From NCBI GenBank assembly GCA_910587365.1, contig CAJUKJ010000004.1, positions 112,497-143,601 of the forward strand: a stretch of 31,105 nucleotides of DNA, in the 5' to 3' direction. This DNA comes from an uncultured Christensenellaceae bacterium. GTDB taxonomy: Bacteria; Bacillota; Clostridia; Christensenellales; Borkfalkiaceae. The notes under the pieces were generated by a model, which was not told where the DNA came from, made no database searches, and saw only the letters and a program-made list of their open reading frames with translations. The translations under genes were made by a program, and so were the position numbers. Below are positions 9,013 to 18,257 of this stretch, piece after piece (within the stretch, counting starts at the first letter, position 1; every line of letters starts with the position of its first letter).

Positions 9013-9551
9013 TACTTAGTACCTTTTCCGTATTTATCCTTATAGTTTTGCATACATTTTCTTATTATTTCAATCGCCTCGTACTTGTGGCAAATCTCCT
9101 TTACCGCAGTCGTCTTGTGTTCAAGCGATTTATATACCTCGAAAAAGTGCATCATTTCCTCGAAGATGTGTCCCGGTAGCTCCTTAATGTCGTAATAGTG
9201 CTTGTAATTGGGGTCGTTTACGGGTACGGCGATAATTTTTTCGTCAAGCTCGCCGCTGTCGACCATCTTTATTACGCCTATCGGCATACAGGTAACAAGC
9301 GTCATCGGGAAAATCGTTTCGTTACATAAAACAAGCACGTCCAAAGGGTCGCCGTCGTCGGCAAGCGTTCGGGGTATGAACCCGTAGTTTGCAGGGTACA
9401 CCGTTGACGTGTACAAAACGCGGTCAAGGCGCAAAAGCCCCGTTTCCTTGTCAAGCTCGTACTTGGCTTTGCTGCTGCGCGGAATTTCTATAAGTGCTTC
9501 AAACCTGTTTTCCGCTATTCTTTCTTCTTCTATGTCGTGCCAGATATTCAT
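9012..9551 (-). CDS. ppa: Inorganic pyrophosphatase, family I
   Basis: It hydrolyses pyrophosphate to two phosphates in the cytoplasm and so pulls biosynthetic reactions forward. The 179 residues are the normal bacterial length. The family signature DDGDPLDVLVL is intact. Other conserved parts are EIPRSSKAKYELDKETG, the strand YPANYGFIPRT and IIAVPVNDPNY. The start ATG at 9551 has AAGGAAG at 9565-9559. A TTGAGC/TATAAT promoter sits just upstream, giving a leader of only about 15 bases. It is the first gene of a two-gene operon with malic enzyme. The pairing has no obvious pathway logic beyond central metabolism. Confidence 0.96.
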   Translation of the reverse strand: MNIWHDIEEERIAENRFEALIEIPRSSKAKYELDKETGLLRLDRVLYTSTVYPANYGFIPRTLADDGDPLDVLVLCNETIFPMTLVTCMPIGVIKMVDSGELDEKIIAVPVNDPNYKHYYDIKELPGHIFEEMMHFFEVYKSLEHKTTAVKEICHKYEAIEIIRKCMQNYKDKYGKGTK

Positions 9552-9572
9552 AACATACTTCCTTTTTCTTTG

Positions 9573-9601
9573 ATTATATCACGCTTTTCTACAAAGCTCA
9601 A
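9573..9601 (-). promoter_or_regulatory. ppa: Promoter of the ppa-malic enzyme operon
   Basis: TTGAGC (9601-9596), a 17-base spacer and TATAAT (9578-9573) read on the minus strand. The -35 box abuts the stop codon of the SbcC-like gene (9604-9602). This promoter separates ppa from the upstream nuclease genes. Confidence 0.75.
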
Positions 9602-12148
9602 TTAAATCTTTCTGCTTTCGTGGCAACAGAAATAAATAATCTGCCTGTCCTTTGCTATTTTTTTAACCGCGTCCGCCGTTTTTTGCATATGCTTGCCATC
9701 TAAATTAACGAACGGGTCGTCCATTATTATAAAGGGCTTTTCTCCCCCGAACATATTGTCGATAAGCGCGATTCGCATACATAAAGCGCAAATACTGCGC
9801 TGCCCCGCACTTAAATGCCTGTCGCTGCGGGTTTCGCCGCCCCGCTCGAACGAAATCCCGAAATTGCGGTCAAGGCTGACTTTTTCGCCCAAAGTGCTTT
9901 CAATCACTTCCGCATAGCCGAGGAATTTGTCCTTTATCGGTGCAACGTATTTTTCCTTTAAATTATTTTCAGCGGTTTTAAGCATATCAATCGAAGCGGT
10001 AAGTATTTTGTGCCTTTGTTTGTATTCTTCAAGGCTTTCCCGCGACCTTTCAAGCTGTATCTTCTTATCGTCAAGTTGCTCCGCATAGCTTTCCGCTTCC
10101 GCAATTTTTCCGTCCAAAGCCGCGCTTTCACGCTGTTTTTCGGAAATGGCGGCGGTTATTTCGGACACGTCCGACGTACAGCCCTGCGGCTTTTCGGTAA
10201 GATTGTATTTTCTTGCGTAAGCCCCCGCTTCGGCTTCCGCCGCCGCGATACTTTCGCGCAGCCGCTGCATTTCCGCCGAATGCCTTTCAAGCGTTTCTAT
10301 GCCCGACGGCACGTTTCCGGGTAATGGTAGCTTATACTCTGCGTACACCCTTTCAATCCCCGCCCGCAGCATTTCAAGCTTTTCATCGACAGCGGCAACC
10401 TCACGCTCCGCCCTTAGCTTTTCTTCGGTAAGCGAAGCATACTCCGCAGCCGACGTCTGCAAGGTCAGGTAATTTTTCTGCAAATCCCCGACGGGAAGTT
10501 TGTATTTTGTAAAATATCCGTTCAGCCCTTCCGTTAAGGATGAAAGCTCGGTTTGCATCGCCTTTAAACTCTCTTCTGCGGCGGCATTGTCTTGGATTAG
10601 CCGCTTATAGTCGCGCAAATCGCGGCTAAACTCCGCGAAGTCGAACACTATGCCGTTTTTGCTGTAATACGAGTATGGAACGAGGAATTCCCGCACTGCG
10701 TCCTCAATCCCCTTCATTTCGGCTTGAAGCTTAACCGCGTTTTCGTTTATTCGCACAGGTCTGGCGGGATTTGCGTTTTTAAGATACACAAAGCCCGTAG
10801 CAAGCAGACCCGCCGCACCCGCGCCAATAACTACGCCGCCCGCAACCGTATTTACGAACAGCAGTCCCGCGCCCGCCGCGACTACGATTGCCGCAATTAC
10901 GGCTATGATAATAAATATTTTGCCCGACCTTTTGGGCTTAACCTCTTCATCGGGGGCGGAGGATATTTTCAGTTCGCGGTCAAGCTGTCCGTACCTTTCC
11001 GCACTTGCCGCAACGCGTTCCACCTCCGCGTCCGTCGGTATTCCCCTGCCGAAATTTTGCCGTAATTGCCTTTCGCGTTCGGTTTCTACGACCGATTTTT
11101 GCGAATTGATTTTCAGTTCAAGCTCTTTTACCCTGTCGATGTCGCGACGGACTCCCTGAAGTCCGTCCTCGTCGGGTACGCCCACTGAAAAGGCTTCGGA
11201 CAATACCGAAAGCCGTGCGGACTTAATTTCGTCGAAGCCCGCAGACTGTTTCCGTCCCGTAAGCCTGATAATTTCGTTACTGCTTTGCTTCATTGAAGCA
11301 AGCTGTCCGTCCGTCGGTATGCCGCAGGGATATCCCCCTTCAAGCTCCTTCAATGCCTGTCCGTCCGCGGTTTTTCTTGCAAGCATAGTTTCGTAAGCGT
11401 TCCAACGCTCGATTAAAAGATTTTCCGCGGAAGCTTCGTCCCTGCGCTTTTCCAAATCCCTTATTTCGCCTTTAAGCTTGCCCGAGCGGGAATATAAGTC
11501 CTCAAGCCCCGACGCTATGCTCTCTATATTGTTGATTGCGTTTTGGATATTGATAATTTCGGTCTGCGTGCGGCTTATCAAGTCGTTACTGCCCTTGGCG
11601 GCTTTAAGCTGCTTTTTCGCCTTTTCCAGCTTACCGAGCGCGTCGTCGAAGCTTACGCCGTCCGCCGTGTCGTCAACGAAATCGTTGAGTTTTGCGTTTA
11701 TGCTGCTTGTCGCAAGCACGTCCACCGCATCGGAGGTTATAAACACCGTTCTCTCGAAAGAGTCCTTATCCAGCCCGAACACCGCCCTGCCGATATCGCT
11801 GCCGAACCCGTCGTAAGGTCTGCCCCCGCAATATACCGCGCACTCGTCCTTGGTTTCGCTTTTCTTGTCAAAGAACCTTTCTATCCTGTATTCTTTACCG
11901 TCCGTTTCAAAAGTGAGGTTTCCGCCGAACTTGCCCCCGCCGAAGGGGTAGAACCTTTTTCTGTCGTTAAAGTCCTTTGCGTTTTCCTTTGCGGTAGGCA
12001 GACCGTAAAACATTGCCCTTATAAAGGACGCAAGCGTGGTTTTGCCGAAGCCGTTCATCTCGCAGAACTGCGTTATATCCTCTTCAAACGAAAAATCGGT
12101 TTTTGTAAATTTTCCGTAATTTTCGATATGGCAATTTTTAAGCCGCAT
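9602..12148 (-). CDS. SbcC/YhaN-like ABC-type ATPase with coiled coils and a central membrane hairpin
   Basis: This is an SMC/Rad50-like ATPase of 848 residues. The N-terminus has RLKNCHIENYGKF and a P-loop read as EMNGFGKTT (about residues 30-38), where Glu replaces the usual first Gly. The C-terminus has the ABC signature LSAGQ (779-783), Walker B FIIMDDP (about 806-812) and a final switch His (CCHE). Between them are long Glu/Lys/Ala-rich coiled coils, interrupted at about 408-455 by two hydrophobic segments. This matches the membrane-associated YhaN type rather than classical SbcC with its zinc hook, and I see no CxxC hook. The ATG directly follows the stop of the phosphoesterase gene (TAAATG) with GGGAGG 8 bases upstream. 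The pair would process DNA ends. Symbol withheld because SbcC and YhaN cannot be separated here. Confidence 0.88.
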   Translation of the reverse strand: MRLKNCHIENYGKFTKTDFSFEEDITQFCEMNGFGKTTLASFIRAMFYGLPTAKENAKDFNDRKRFYPFGGGKFGGNLTFETDGKEYRIERFFDKKSETKDECAVYCGGRPYDGFGSDIGRAVFGLDKDSFERTVFITSDAVDVLATSSINAKLNDFVDDTADGVSFDDALGKLEKAKKQLKAAKGSNDLISRTQTEIINIQNAINNIESIASGLEDLYSRSGKLKGEIRDLEKRRDEASAENLLIERWNAYETMLARKTADGQALKELEGGYPCGIPTDGQLASMKQSSNEIIRLTGRKQSAGFDEIKSARLSVLSEAFSVGVPDEDGLQGVRRDIDRVKELELKINSQKSVVETERERQLRQNFGRGIPTDAEVERVAASAERYGQLDRELKISSAPDEEVKPKRSGKIFIIIAVIAAIVVAAGAGLLFVNTVAGGVVIGAGAAGLLATGFVYLKNANPARPVRINENAVKLQAEMKGIEDAVREFLVPYSYYSKNGIVFDFAEFSRDLRDYKRLIQDNAAAEESLKAMQTELSSLTEGLNGYFTKYKLPVGDLQKNYLTLQTSAAEYASLTEEKLRAEREVAAVDEKLEMLRAGIERVYAEYKLPLPGNVPSGIETLERHSAEMQRLRESIAAAEAEAGAYARKYNLTEKPQGCTSDVSEITAAISEKQRESAALDGKIAEAESYAEQLDDKKIQLERSRESLEEYKQRHKILTASIDMLKTAENNLKEKYVAPIKDKFLGYAEVIESTLGEKVSLDRNFGISFERGGETRSDRHLSAGQRSICALCMRIALIDNMFGGEKPFIIMDDPFVNLDGKHMQKTADAVKKIAKDRQIIYFCCHESRKI

Positions 12149-13204
12149 TTACTCAACCTCCCGACCGCTTAAAGCCCTTAAACCCACGGATATTATTTTG
12201 TTTTTTTCATCTTCGGGATAATCGCTTTTAAGCACCGTGCGGATAAATTCGCCTTTGAGTGAAATATCCCCCGCAAGCTCCTCCGCGGAAAAACGGCGCG
12301 AGGTTTTGTTTTTGACGGAAACAAAGTAATAGTCGCCTGAAAGCAGCTCTTCAAGCTCTCTTTCAAGCCCGTCGCCGTCAAAGCTTACCTCGCCCGTAAG
12401 GTTTACCCTTAAGATATCCTTTGACGGACAATTTACAATGTTTTTTATTATCTTATACGAAGAGTATGCGTCCGCCGCACCGCTTATATCTACGTTTTCC
12501 TCCCGTATCATACGGCAGGAATTACCGACGAAGTCATACGAAAAACAATCCGTATCGATTATTACAAAGCCCTTTTCCCCCGCCTCGTCAAAGCCCCTGC
12601 CTTCAAGGCAGCCCGGATACACGTACTTTCCGCGCTCGTCAAGCTTGCCGCCGTTGAAGTAATGGATATGCCCCAAAGCAAGGTAGTCTATATTTTTGTT
12701 GCGGAGCTTGTTAAGATTGATTTTGTCCTTACCGCTTGTATCGCCTATCTGTCCGTGAAGCATAACTATGTTCTTTTTTGTTTTATCGAGATTAAGCGAG
12801 GAGTACATCGCCACCGAGTTTTCTTCCGCGCTCTCGACGCCCGTTATGCAGACGTCGCCGTATTCGTAAGACGTCCACGCGGTTGAAAAGGTTTTAAGGT
12901 TTTCAAGCCCGTATTCGGTATACGACTCCAAGGTATCGTGGTTGCCGCGCAGATATAAAAAGTCGATATCGGAATTGTTTTTTACTACGCTGTAAAAAAA
13001 GTCCTTATCCTTTTTTAAAGGGCGGTCGCTGTCGAACACGTCGCCGCAGAGAAGAATTACTTTAATTCCGTGGCGTTGCGCGTATTCTACGGCACGGTTG
13101 AACGCACCCCTGACTTCCGTCTTCCGCACGTCGGACTTTTCCTTGGGGAGTTTTGCTTCCATTTTAGAGCCGAGGTGTATATCGGCACAATGCAGTATTT
13201 TCAT
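12149..13204 (-). CDS. SbcD/YhaO-like metallophosphoesterase (DNA repair exonuclease)
   Basis: This is the nuclease partner of the downstream ATPase, a calcineurin-type phosphoesterase of the SbcD/Mre11 family. Motifs in order are LHCADIHLGS (D and H metal ligands), LCGDVFDSDR (GDxxD), LRGNHDT (GNHD), MLHGQIGD and ALGHIHYF (GHxH). All metal ligands appear intact. I chose the ATG at 13204 (351 residues) because AGAGGT lies 6 bases before it and the protein then opens MKILHCADIHLG, the normal start of the family. A TTG at 13222 would add only six residues (MNRGLK). The two genes are adjacent (TAAATG), so equal expression is expected. A hairpin at 13228-13247 separates this gene from the RyR gene upstream. 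Confidence 0.9.
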   Translation of the reverse strand: MKILHCADIHLGSKMEAKLPKEKSDVRKTEVRGAFNRAVEYAQRHGIKVILLCGDVFDSDRPLKKDKDFFYSVVKNNSDIDFLYLRGNHDTLESYTEYGLENLKTFSTAWTSYEYGDVCITGVESAEENSVAMYSSLNLDKTKKNIVMLHGQIGDTSGKDKINLNKLRNKNIDYLALGHIHYFNGGKLDERGKYVYPGCLEGRGFDEAGEKGFVIIDTDCFSYDFVGNSCRMIREENVDISGAADAYSSYKIIKNIVNCPSKDILRVNLTGEVSFDGDGLERELEELLSGDYYFVSVKNKTSRRFSAEELAGDISLKGEFIRTVLKSDYPEDEKNKIISVGLRALSGREVE

Positions 13205-13227
13205 TTTTAAACCTCTGTTCAAAACGG

Positions 13228-13247
13228 CTGCCGCCTGAAAGCGGCAG
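13228..13247 (-). terminator. Hairpin between the RyR gene and the SbcD-like gene
   Basis: A perfect 7-bp stem CTGCCGC/GCGGCAG with loop TTTCAG is followed on the minus strand by CCGTTTTG. The T-run is short, so this is probably an attenuator or partial terminator that lowers read-through into the nuclease pair. Confidence 0.4.
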
Positions 13248-13251
13248 TAAT

Positions 13252-15435
13252 TTATTTCAACGGCTCGGCCGCAGAATTTTTATCACGGTTACGCACAAGC
13301 TTGTAACCTATTGCGGTTATTTCGCCGTACAGTCTGTCTAAATCCATATAATCGTAAGCGTATATTTTACTTACCTTTTGAAGTTTGGGATTATCCTTAT
13401 AATTCTCTTCGCGCAATTCTTCGCACGGGTACCACATCGAATACTCGTAAGCGACAAGCTCTTTAAGTCCGTAATAGGTAGTTATGCAAGCGTGTTGCTT
13501 CAAATCGGGATTTTTATGGCGTAAAACCTTTACCGTATTCCCCTCGTCGTCCTTTTCCTCGGCAAAATGAATGCCGTCCTTGTTCATCTGCTTATAATCG
13601 TACAGGATATACAGCGCGTTCCATCGGGAATGCTCGACATACGCCAAAACGTTGCTTGACTGTGTGCTGAAGAAAAACGAAAAGTCACTATAATTATTTT
13701 CCCTGCCGCTGTTTTCGTAATATTCGTTAAACTCCTTTTCGGTTATGCCCGCGACGTCCTTTTTAACCATATCCAGCCCAAGCATATTAAGCTTGAACGG
13801 CAGGTTTAACGCGTGGTAAAGGTTTGAAGCCTGCTCGATATAGGGCAAGGCATTCCACTTTTCAAGCATATATTCCATGTGCGCGGGGTCGGAAAGGCTT
13901 GCGTTTAAAAGCTGACGGTTTTCTTCCGCACTTTTCCCTTCATATAATTTACCCAGCCATTGGGGCGGATTTTTAGTTTTATTGTATAAAAGATTTATCC
14001 TTTGCGCAAGCTCGGTTAAATCGTCGTTAATTATGTTCCCGTGGGTATATAGCTTTTTCTCTTCCCCGAAGTAAATAATTTTGTCCTCTGTTTCGTTAAG
14101 CTTTTCTTCGTTGTTGTTTTTCGCCCTTACGAAAATACGGTAATTTTCCCTGTCGCCGAACAGCCTCATTACCGTCTGGGCGTAAGACGCGTCCTCCAAA
14201 TCGTTTTCAAGCGATATAATAAAGTACGTAAAGCTGTTTTCGTTTACCAGCGACTTGAATTTCCTTCTTGCGTCCACCGAATTGGTATCTGTTTCGCTGA
14301 TATCGAGTTCGCAAATTTTTTCGGGCTTGGGGAAGTCGCAATCCGAAAATTCTTCGTCAAACTCGTAATCAATCCGTGAAAAAAATTCGTTGTGAAGCGC
14401 GGGTTTATTTTTGTCCAAAACGTAATAATGCACGGGCTTGGACGCAAGTTTTTCCCCGTCTTGGCGTGCAAACTGGAACTGCATTACGCACATTCTGAAA
14501 AGCTGGTAATTGACCTTACCGAAACCGACGAATACTACGTTTATTTCCTTATCGTTTTTTAAAGTGCAGTTGCCGTTATAAAACGAACGCGGTATGTATC
14601 TTGTTATGGGATAGTCCACTACAAATCTTCTTGCCATAAGCTCGTACTTGCTGAAGCCCGTAATGTATAAATTTCGGTTTTTATCCGCTTTCGTTATAAA
14701 TTTTTCCTTTAAAATTTTCATCTCCTGCTGGTTCGCTTCAAGATGGATTTTCACTCCGCCTGTCAACTGTATAAAAGTTTCTATTATTTTCGTATATGAG
14801 TATTTTGCGTCGCGGAAAACGATTATGTTGTATCCGCCATATTTTAACTTGCGGGCAAGACGTTTTTTATCAAGCGGAACGCGGTTTACCAAAATACCCT
14901 GTTTAAGCAAATCGGTATAGCGTTGGTTTGTTATATCTGGGCAAAGCAGTATACAGTTATTCGTTCTTTTACCGTACTTTACGGAGTTCTGCGAATCGCC
15001 CACCACTATATCGCACTGTCTGCAAAGAGCAAGCCTTGTGCGTATAAAATTGCTTATCCTGCGGCTGAAAAAGCTTGCAACGCTTAATATTACGGTTACA
15101 CCGCCTATTAGGAACGCAAGAACGAAATCAACGTAAAATATGGGATTTTCTCTGCAAATAGGCAATATCAGACTTTTGTCGGCGTCAAACTTGAACACGT
15201 CCAAAACTATGCCTATCAATGAAAAACAGTAAAAGAAATCTACGTCTTCCCCGTTATAAAAAGAGGCGGTAAGGTGCATCAGGTAAATAATAAGAAACGC
15301 AGGCGCGAGATAAAGCATATTCTTTTTCGTTATCAGCTCGCCTCCGTTCTTTGCCGAACGGCATATCGTGTAAATTATTCCCGCCGCCATCAGCAAGGAA
15401 ACCAATAAAAATATTATTCCCAAAATCAGATACAT
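13252..15435 (-). CDS. Membrane protein with TrkA-N-like Rossmann modules and a C-terminal RyR-type domain
   Basis: This 727-residue protein has three predicted transmembrane segments (about 1-22, 42-62, 103-125). Two Rossmann-like cytoplasmic modules follow. The first, around CDIVVGDSQNS, is degenerate. The second contains INVVFVGFGKVNYQLF (about 298-313), a GxGxxN nucleotide-binding turn like TrkA-N/RCK domains. The C-terminal third has the bacterial RyR layout: KWNALPYIEQASNLYHALN, then KLNMLGL, then LAYVEHSRWNALYILY (EHxRW core, about 596-611). Bacterial RyR domains have been proposed from comparative genomics to bind nucleotide ligands. The gene lies 66 bases downstream of the HD-RyR-SLOG gene in the same direction, and GGAAG precedes the ATG. 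The likely role is a membrane effector or ion-conductance regulator gated by a nucleotide. That role is inference, and no pore motif is visible. Confidence 0.75.
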   Translation of the reverse strand: MYLILGIIFLLVSLLMAAGIIYTICRSAKNGGELITKKNMLYLAPAFLIIYLMHLTASFYNGEDVDFFYCFSLIGIVLDVFKFDADKSLILPICRENPIFYVDFVLAFLIGGVTVILSVASFFSRRISNFIRTRLALCRQCDIVVGDSQNSVKYGKRTNNCILLCPDITNQRYTDLLKQGILVNRVPLDKKRLARKLKYGGYNIIVFRDAKYSYTKIIETFIQLTGGVKIHLEANQQEMKILKEKFITKADKNRNLYITGFSKYELMARRFVVDYPITRYIPRSFYNGNCTLKNDKEINVVFVGFGKVNYQLFRMCVMQFQFARQDGEKLASKPVHYYVLDKNKPALHNEFFSRIDYEFDEEFSDCDFPKPEKICELDISETDTNSVDARRKFKSLVNENSFTYFIISLENDLEDASYAQTVMRLFGDRENYRIFVRAKNNNEEKLNETEDKIIYFGEEKKLYTHGNIINDDLTELAQRINLLYNKTKNPPQWLGKLYEGKSAEENRQLLNASLSDPAHMEYMLEKWNALPYIEQASNLYHALNLPFKLNMLGLDMVKKDVAGITEKEFNEYYENSGRENNYSDFSFFFSTQSSNVLAYVEHSRWNALYILYDYKQMNKDGIHFAEEKDDEGNTVKVLRHKNPDLKQHACITTYYGLKELVAYEYSMWYPCEELREENYKDNPKLQKVSKIYAYDYMDLDRLYGEITAIGYKLVRNRDKNSAAEPLK

Positions 15436-15501
15436 AAGTTTTTTCTTCCGTCTGTTGCAAATATGCTTTGCTCCCGCAATTTTCCGAATTAGCGCGCCAA
15501 G

Positions 15502-17877
15502 CTATCTGTGGCAACTGATAATATGTATATCGTTTTTGCCGAGCTTAAAGTCCTTTGCCATACACAGGGTATCGTAAGTGCCGCCGCGGTTTATGGGGTT
15601 ATGGTTGCTGTCGTACAATGGCGTCTGAATACCGTCCCAAAGCACGATTAACTTGTTGCACTTTTGGACGATATAGCGGCTTGCCTCGGCATATGTATGC
15701 ACGGGGTCGGGAATGGTTTTGCAAACTACCGCCTGCGCCAACAAATGGCGCATCTTCATCTCGTCCTCTTCGGTAAAAGGATGACCGTTCAAAACCGTAT
15801 CGGTTTTTACGTCGTTGATAAAATCCTCGTAATCCATAGGCAAATCGGCTTTGAGGGTTATACCCATTTCCACCGCGCACTCCGCAATCAGCTGGTCCGC
15901 GCCGAAACCGAAACAGCTTCTTACAATTACCCTGTAATCTTTGCTGTATTCCCGTAAAATAGCCTTTATATCCTTTTTCAAGACTTCGGGGTTATCCGTG
16001 AAAAATCTGTGTCCCGTACCTGCAATTTCAAGGTTGGGCTTACGTCCCGAACGGTAATTGTATATGCGTATATTGCTGTCGAATTTTTTCAGAAGCCCTA
16101 TGATATTGTTTACCATAAGCATATCCTTAGAGCGTTCGTTTTCATCGAGCAAATCGTAAGGCACTATCGACTTGTGTATTTTCTTTGCGTTGCGCTCTTC
16201 TACGTTGTTTTCGTCGTAGTCGGTACCGTACTTCCAGCCCATTGCAAGCTTTTCTTTGACCCAACGGGCATGCTCTTCACGGCTTAAAAAGCCGATATTG
16301 TCTTTAAATTCACTGAACCTGGCGTTGTTGAAGTCGTTGACTACTGGATAATCGAGTTCTTTACTGCTGTAAAAGCAATTTATAAGCTCTAACTTTTCCG
16401 CATACGATTTTGCCTGTTCGATATTGGAAAGCTTAAATTCAAGCGGGAGCTTGCCGAAATCGGCGTCAATGCGCGCCCCTGAAAAGCCCTTGCAATGCTC
16501 GTTATACCTGCTGTGAATGGCTTTTGCCAAATCGCAAATGTTTATAAAGCTGTCGTCAGAAGTGTAAAGCTTATACCTCTTCTCCTTTATCCGCTCTTCG
16601 GTCTGCACGCTTAGCTTCAAAGGCGAAACTATATACCCGTCATACAGCTTCGTCCTCTTCTTTTCGTCCGCGGTATGCGAGTTTTCTTCGGATATGCGTT
16701 TTACGTATTCTTCGCCCCTCACAACCGCCGAACCGAAGATTTTTTCAGTAAACACGCCTTCGCGCATTTCCCTGTAATTTTTATTTAGCGCGACTTCAAG
16801 CTGCCCGTCCTTGTCCTCGGTACGCACCGTGTACGAGTCGTAGATATATTTGATTAAAATATTGCTGTCGGTAATTTTCAGGGAAATATCCCAGGCGATA
16901 GGGTCGCGCTTGCTGACCTTGCCGTAAGCAAGCCTGTCCCAGCTTTGAAGCTCGTCGCAAAGCATTAAAAGGTAAGCGAGCGGATGCTCGGCTATATCGA
17001 TAAGGTGCCTGTCGGGTGCGTCGAATTTATTGAAATTGTTATGAAGAAGAATGGCGGTAAAGACGTCAAGCTCGCGCATTCCGAATTTAAAATCAGGCGT
17101 TTTGAACAGCCTGCGCGCAAGTATTACCGCGCTGAAATAACCGTGGTCCATAAAGTGCGGCTGGCGTTCTACGCGCTTCAAAAGAATTTCGCAAACCTTC
17201 TTTTCGTCGTATCCGTCGCGTTTTTTCAAGCCGTATGCAAACAATTCGTTAAGATTTTCAAAGGCGTCGCGCCCGGGGAATGCATTGTCTAAAATCTCTT
17301 TAACGCCGTCGTCCAATCTGATAAACTCCTGCATATTGCCGAACGAAACATAAGGATTGACCTTTATATCCTTGCCACATACCTCTTCGGAATAGGTTTT
17401 AATCTGTTCGTGCGCAAGCTGGAAAGGATAGCCGATATCGTGGAAGAGCGCGACAAGCCCCCAGAACTTCATAAACTGCAAAGCGGAATACCCACCGTCT
17501 TTCAGCCCGTAAAAGTTAAGATAGGTTTTACGGAAAAATCCGTCGTGTTTATATATGGCAAGCCCGAGAGCGAAAACGTACACGGAATGCGAATAATGGT
17601 CACGGTGCTTAGACAACAGCTCGCCCGAATGATATTCGTGGTCGGAAAGCATTTCAAGCAGCTTTTTCGTGTTGTCGTAACCCTGCCCGAACAATTTAAA
17701 AATTTCGCAGAAACAAAAGTAAACGGAAAAAGCGTCTTCCTTTCTCCCGCTGCCGAGAAATTGCCGCACGGCGTTTTTAAAACAGAGCAAATCGTTTTCA
17801 GATACGTCCTGCCGTTGTTCCGCCGGCGTAACCAGTCCGAAAAACTGCGTACACAAATCTTTGAGCGAATACATCAT
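15502..17877 (-). CDS. HD-RyR-SLOG three-domain protein (putative nucleotide-signal sensor or hydrolase)
   Basis: The 791 residues hold three recognisable domains. An HD phosphohydrolase-like domain (about 90-310) has His94/His97, the doublet H146-D147 in ALFHDIGYPFQLA, and a late Asp in MLCDELQSWDR. A RyR domain (about 530-600) has SREEHARWVKEKLAMGWKYG and HKSIVPYDLLDENERSKD. A C-terminal SLOG/LOG-like Rossmann domain (about 612-785) has IAGTGHRFF, GFGADQLIAECAVEMG, IVQKCNKLIVLWDG and GGTYDT. HD proteins cleave phosphate esters including nucleotide second messengers. SLOG and RyR are predicted nucleotide binders. AGGAG precedes two adjacent ATGs (17877 and 17874), and the second has the better spacing. 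It is the first gene after a strong promoter and is followed by the membrane RyR protein, so the pair probably works together. The exact substrate is unknown. Confidence 0.82.
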   Translation of the reverse strand: MMYSLKDLCTQFFGLVTPAEQRQDVSENDLLCFKNAVRQFLGSGRKEDAFSVYFCFCEIFKLFGQGYDNTKKLLEMLSDHEYHSGELLSKHRDHYSHSVYVFALGLAIYKHDGFFRKTYLNFYGLKDGGYSALQFMKFWGLVALFHDIGYPFQLAHEQIKTYSEEVCGKDIKVNPYVSFGNMQEFIRLDDGVKEILDNAFPGRDAFENLNELFAYGLKKRDGYDEKKVCEILLKRVERQPHFMDHGYFSAVILARRLFKTPDFKFGMRELDVFTAILLHNNFNKFDAPDRHLIDIAEHPLAYLLMLCDELQSWDRLAYGKVSKRDPIAWDISLKITDSNILIKYIYDSYTVRTEDKDGQLEVALNKNYREMREGVFTEKIFGSAVVRGEEYVKRISEENSHTADEKKRTKLYDGYIVSPLKLSVQTEERIKEKRYKLYTSDDSFINICDLAKAIHSRYNEHCKGFSGARIDADFGKLPLEFKLSNIEQAKSYAEKLELINCFYSSKELDYPVVNDFNNARFSEFKDNIGFLSREEHARWVKEKLAMGWKYGTDYDENNVEERNAKKIHKSIVPYDLLDENERSKDMLMVNNIIGLLKKFDSNIRIYNYRSGRKPNLEIAGTGHRFFTDNPEVLKKDIKAILREYSKDYRVIVRSCFGFGADQLIAECAVEMGITLKADLPMDYEDFINDVKTDTVLNGHPFTEEDEMKMRHLLAQAVVCKTIPDPVHTYAEASRYIVQKCNKLIVLWDGIQTPLYDSNHNPINRGGTYDTLCMAKDFKLGKNDIHIISCHR

Positions 17878-18018
17878 ATTCTCCTTGGTGTTTAACTGTC
17901 TGCATAATTATATAGCAGAAGAAGTTTTCGTCGGTTTCAATAAACAAACCAAAATATTTTCATATGCAAAGCGCGGTTTAACGCGGTTATACGCAGTTCA
18001 TAGGAAACGACCTGTTTT

Positions 18019-18047
18019 ATTATAATAAAAATTAAGGCATAAGTCAA
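18019..18047 (-). promoter_or_regulatory. Strong promoter of the HD-RyR-SLOG gene run
   Basis: TTGACT (18047-18042), a 17-base spacer and TATAAT (18024-18019) read on the minus strand. This is close to the sigma-70/sigma-A consensus, so basal transcription is expected without an activator. Confidence 0.75.
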
Positions 18048-18216
18048 TATAAATATTTTTTCCGTTTCAAAAATTCAACCCGCCTTCCGCCCTAATCCCG
18101 GAAATTCCGTATCGTTATTTGAACGCCGCGCATACTATGAATTAAGGCGGAAGCCCGAAAGAAACCGACGCATATTAATTAGAATTTAAAAAAATTAAAA
18201 AACACTTAAAAAACGC

Positions 18217-18245
18217 TTGATTTTTACAATCATATTTGATATATT
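18217..18245 (+). promoter_or_regulatory. Promoter of the tRNA-Val-Gly-Cys operon
   Basis: TTGATT (18217-18222), a 17-base spacer and TATATT (18240-18245). The expected start near 18252 lies about 6 bases before the mature 5' end of tRNA-Val. Confidence 0.75.
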
Positions 18246-18257
18246 AATTAAGCGTTC

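Larger units (their letters stand above)
17878..18257. other. Divergent promoter region between the RyR-SLOG genes and the tRNA operon
   Basis: There is no protein gene in this 380-base AT-rich gap. It holds outward promoters in both directions (minus at 18047-18019, plus at 18217-18245). An inverted repeat, CTTCCGCC (18084-18091) with GGCGGAAG (18146-18153), lies between them. A second TATAAT on the minus strand (17912-17907) has no convincing -35 box. The leader from the minus promoter to the ATG is about 135 bases. Confidence 0.6.

Noticed and set aside
13205..13222. TTG start for the SbcD-like gene at 13222
   Set aside because: It would place AGAGGT inside the coding region and add six residues not typical of the family. 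The ATG at 13204 fits both the ribosome site and the conserved N-terminus.
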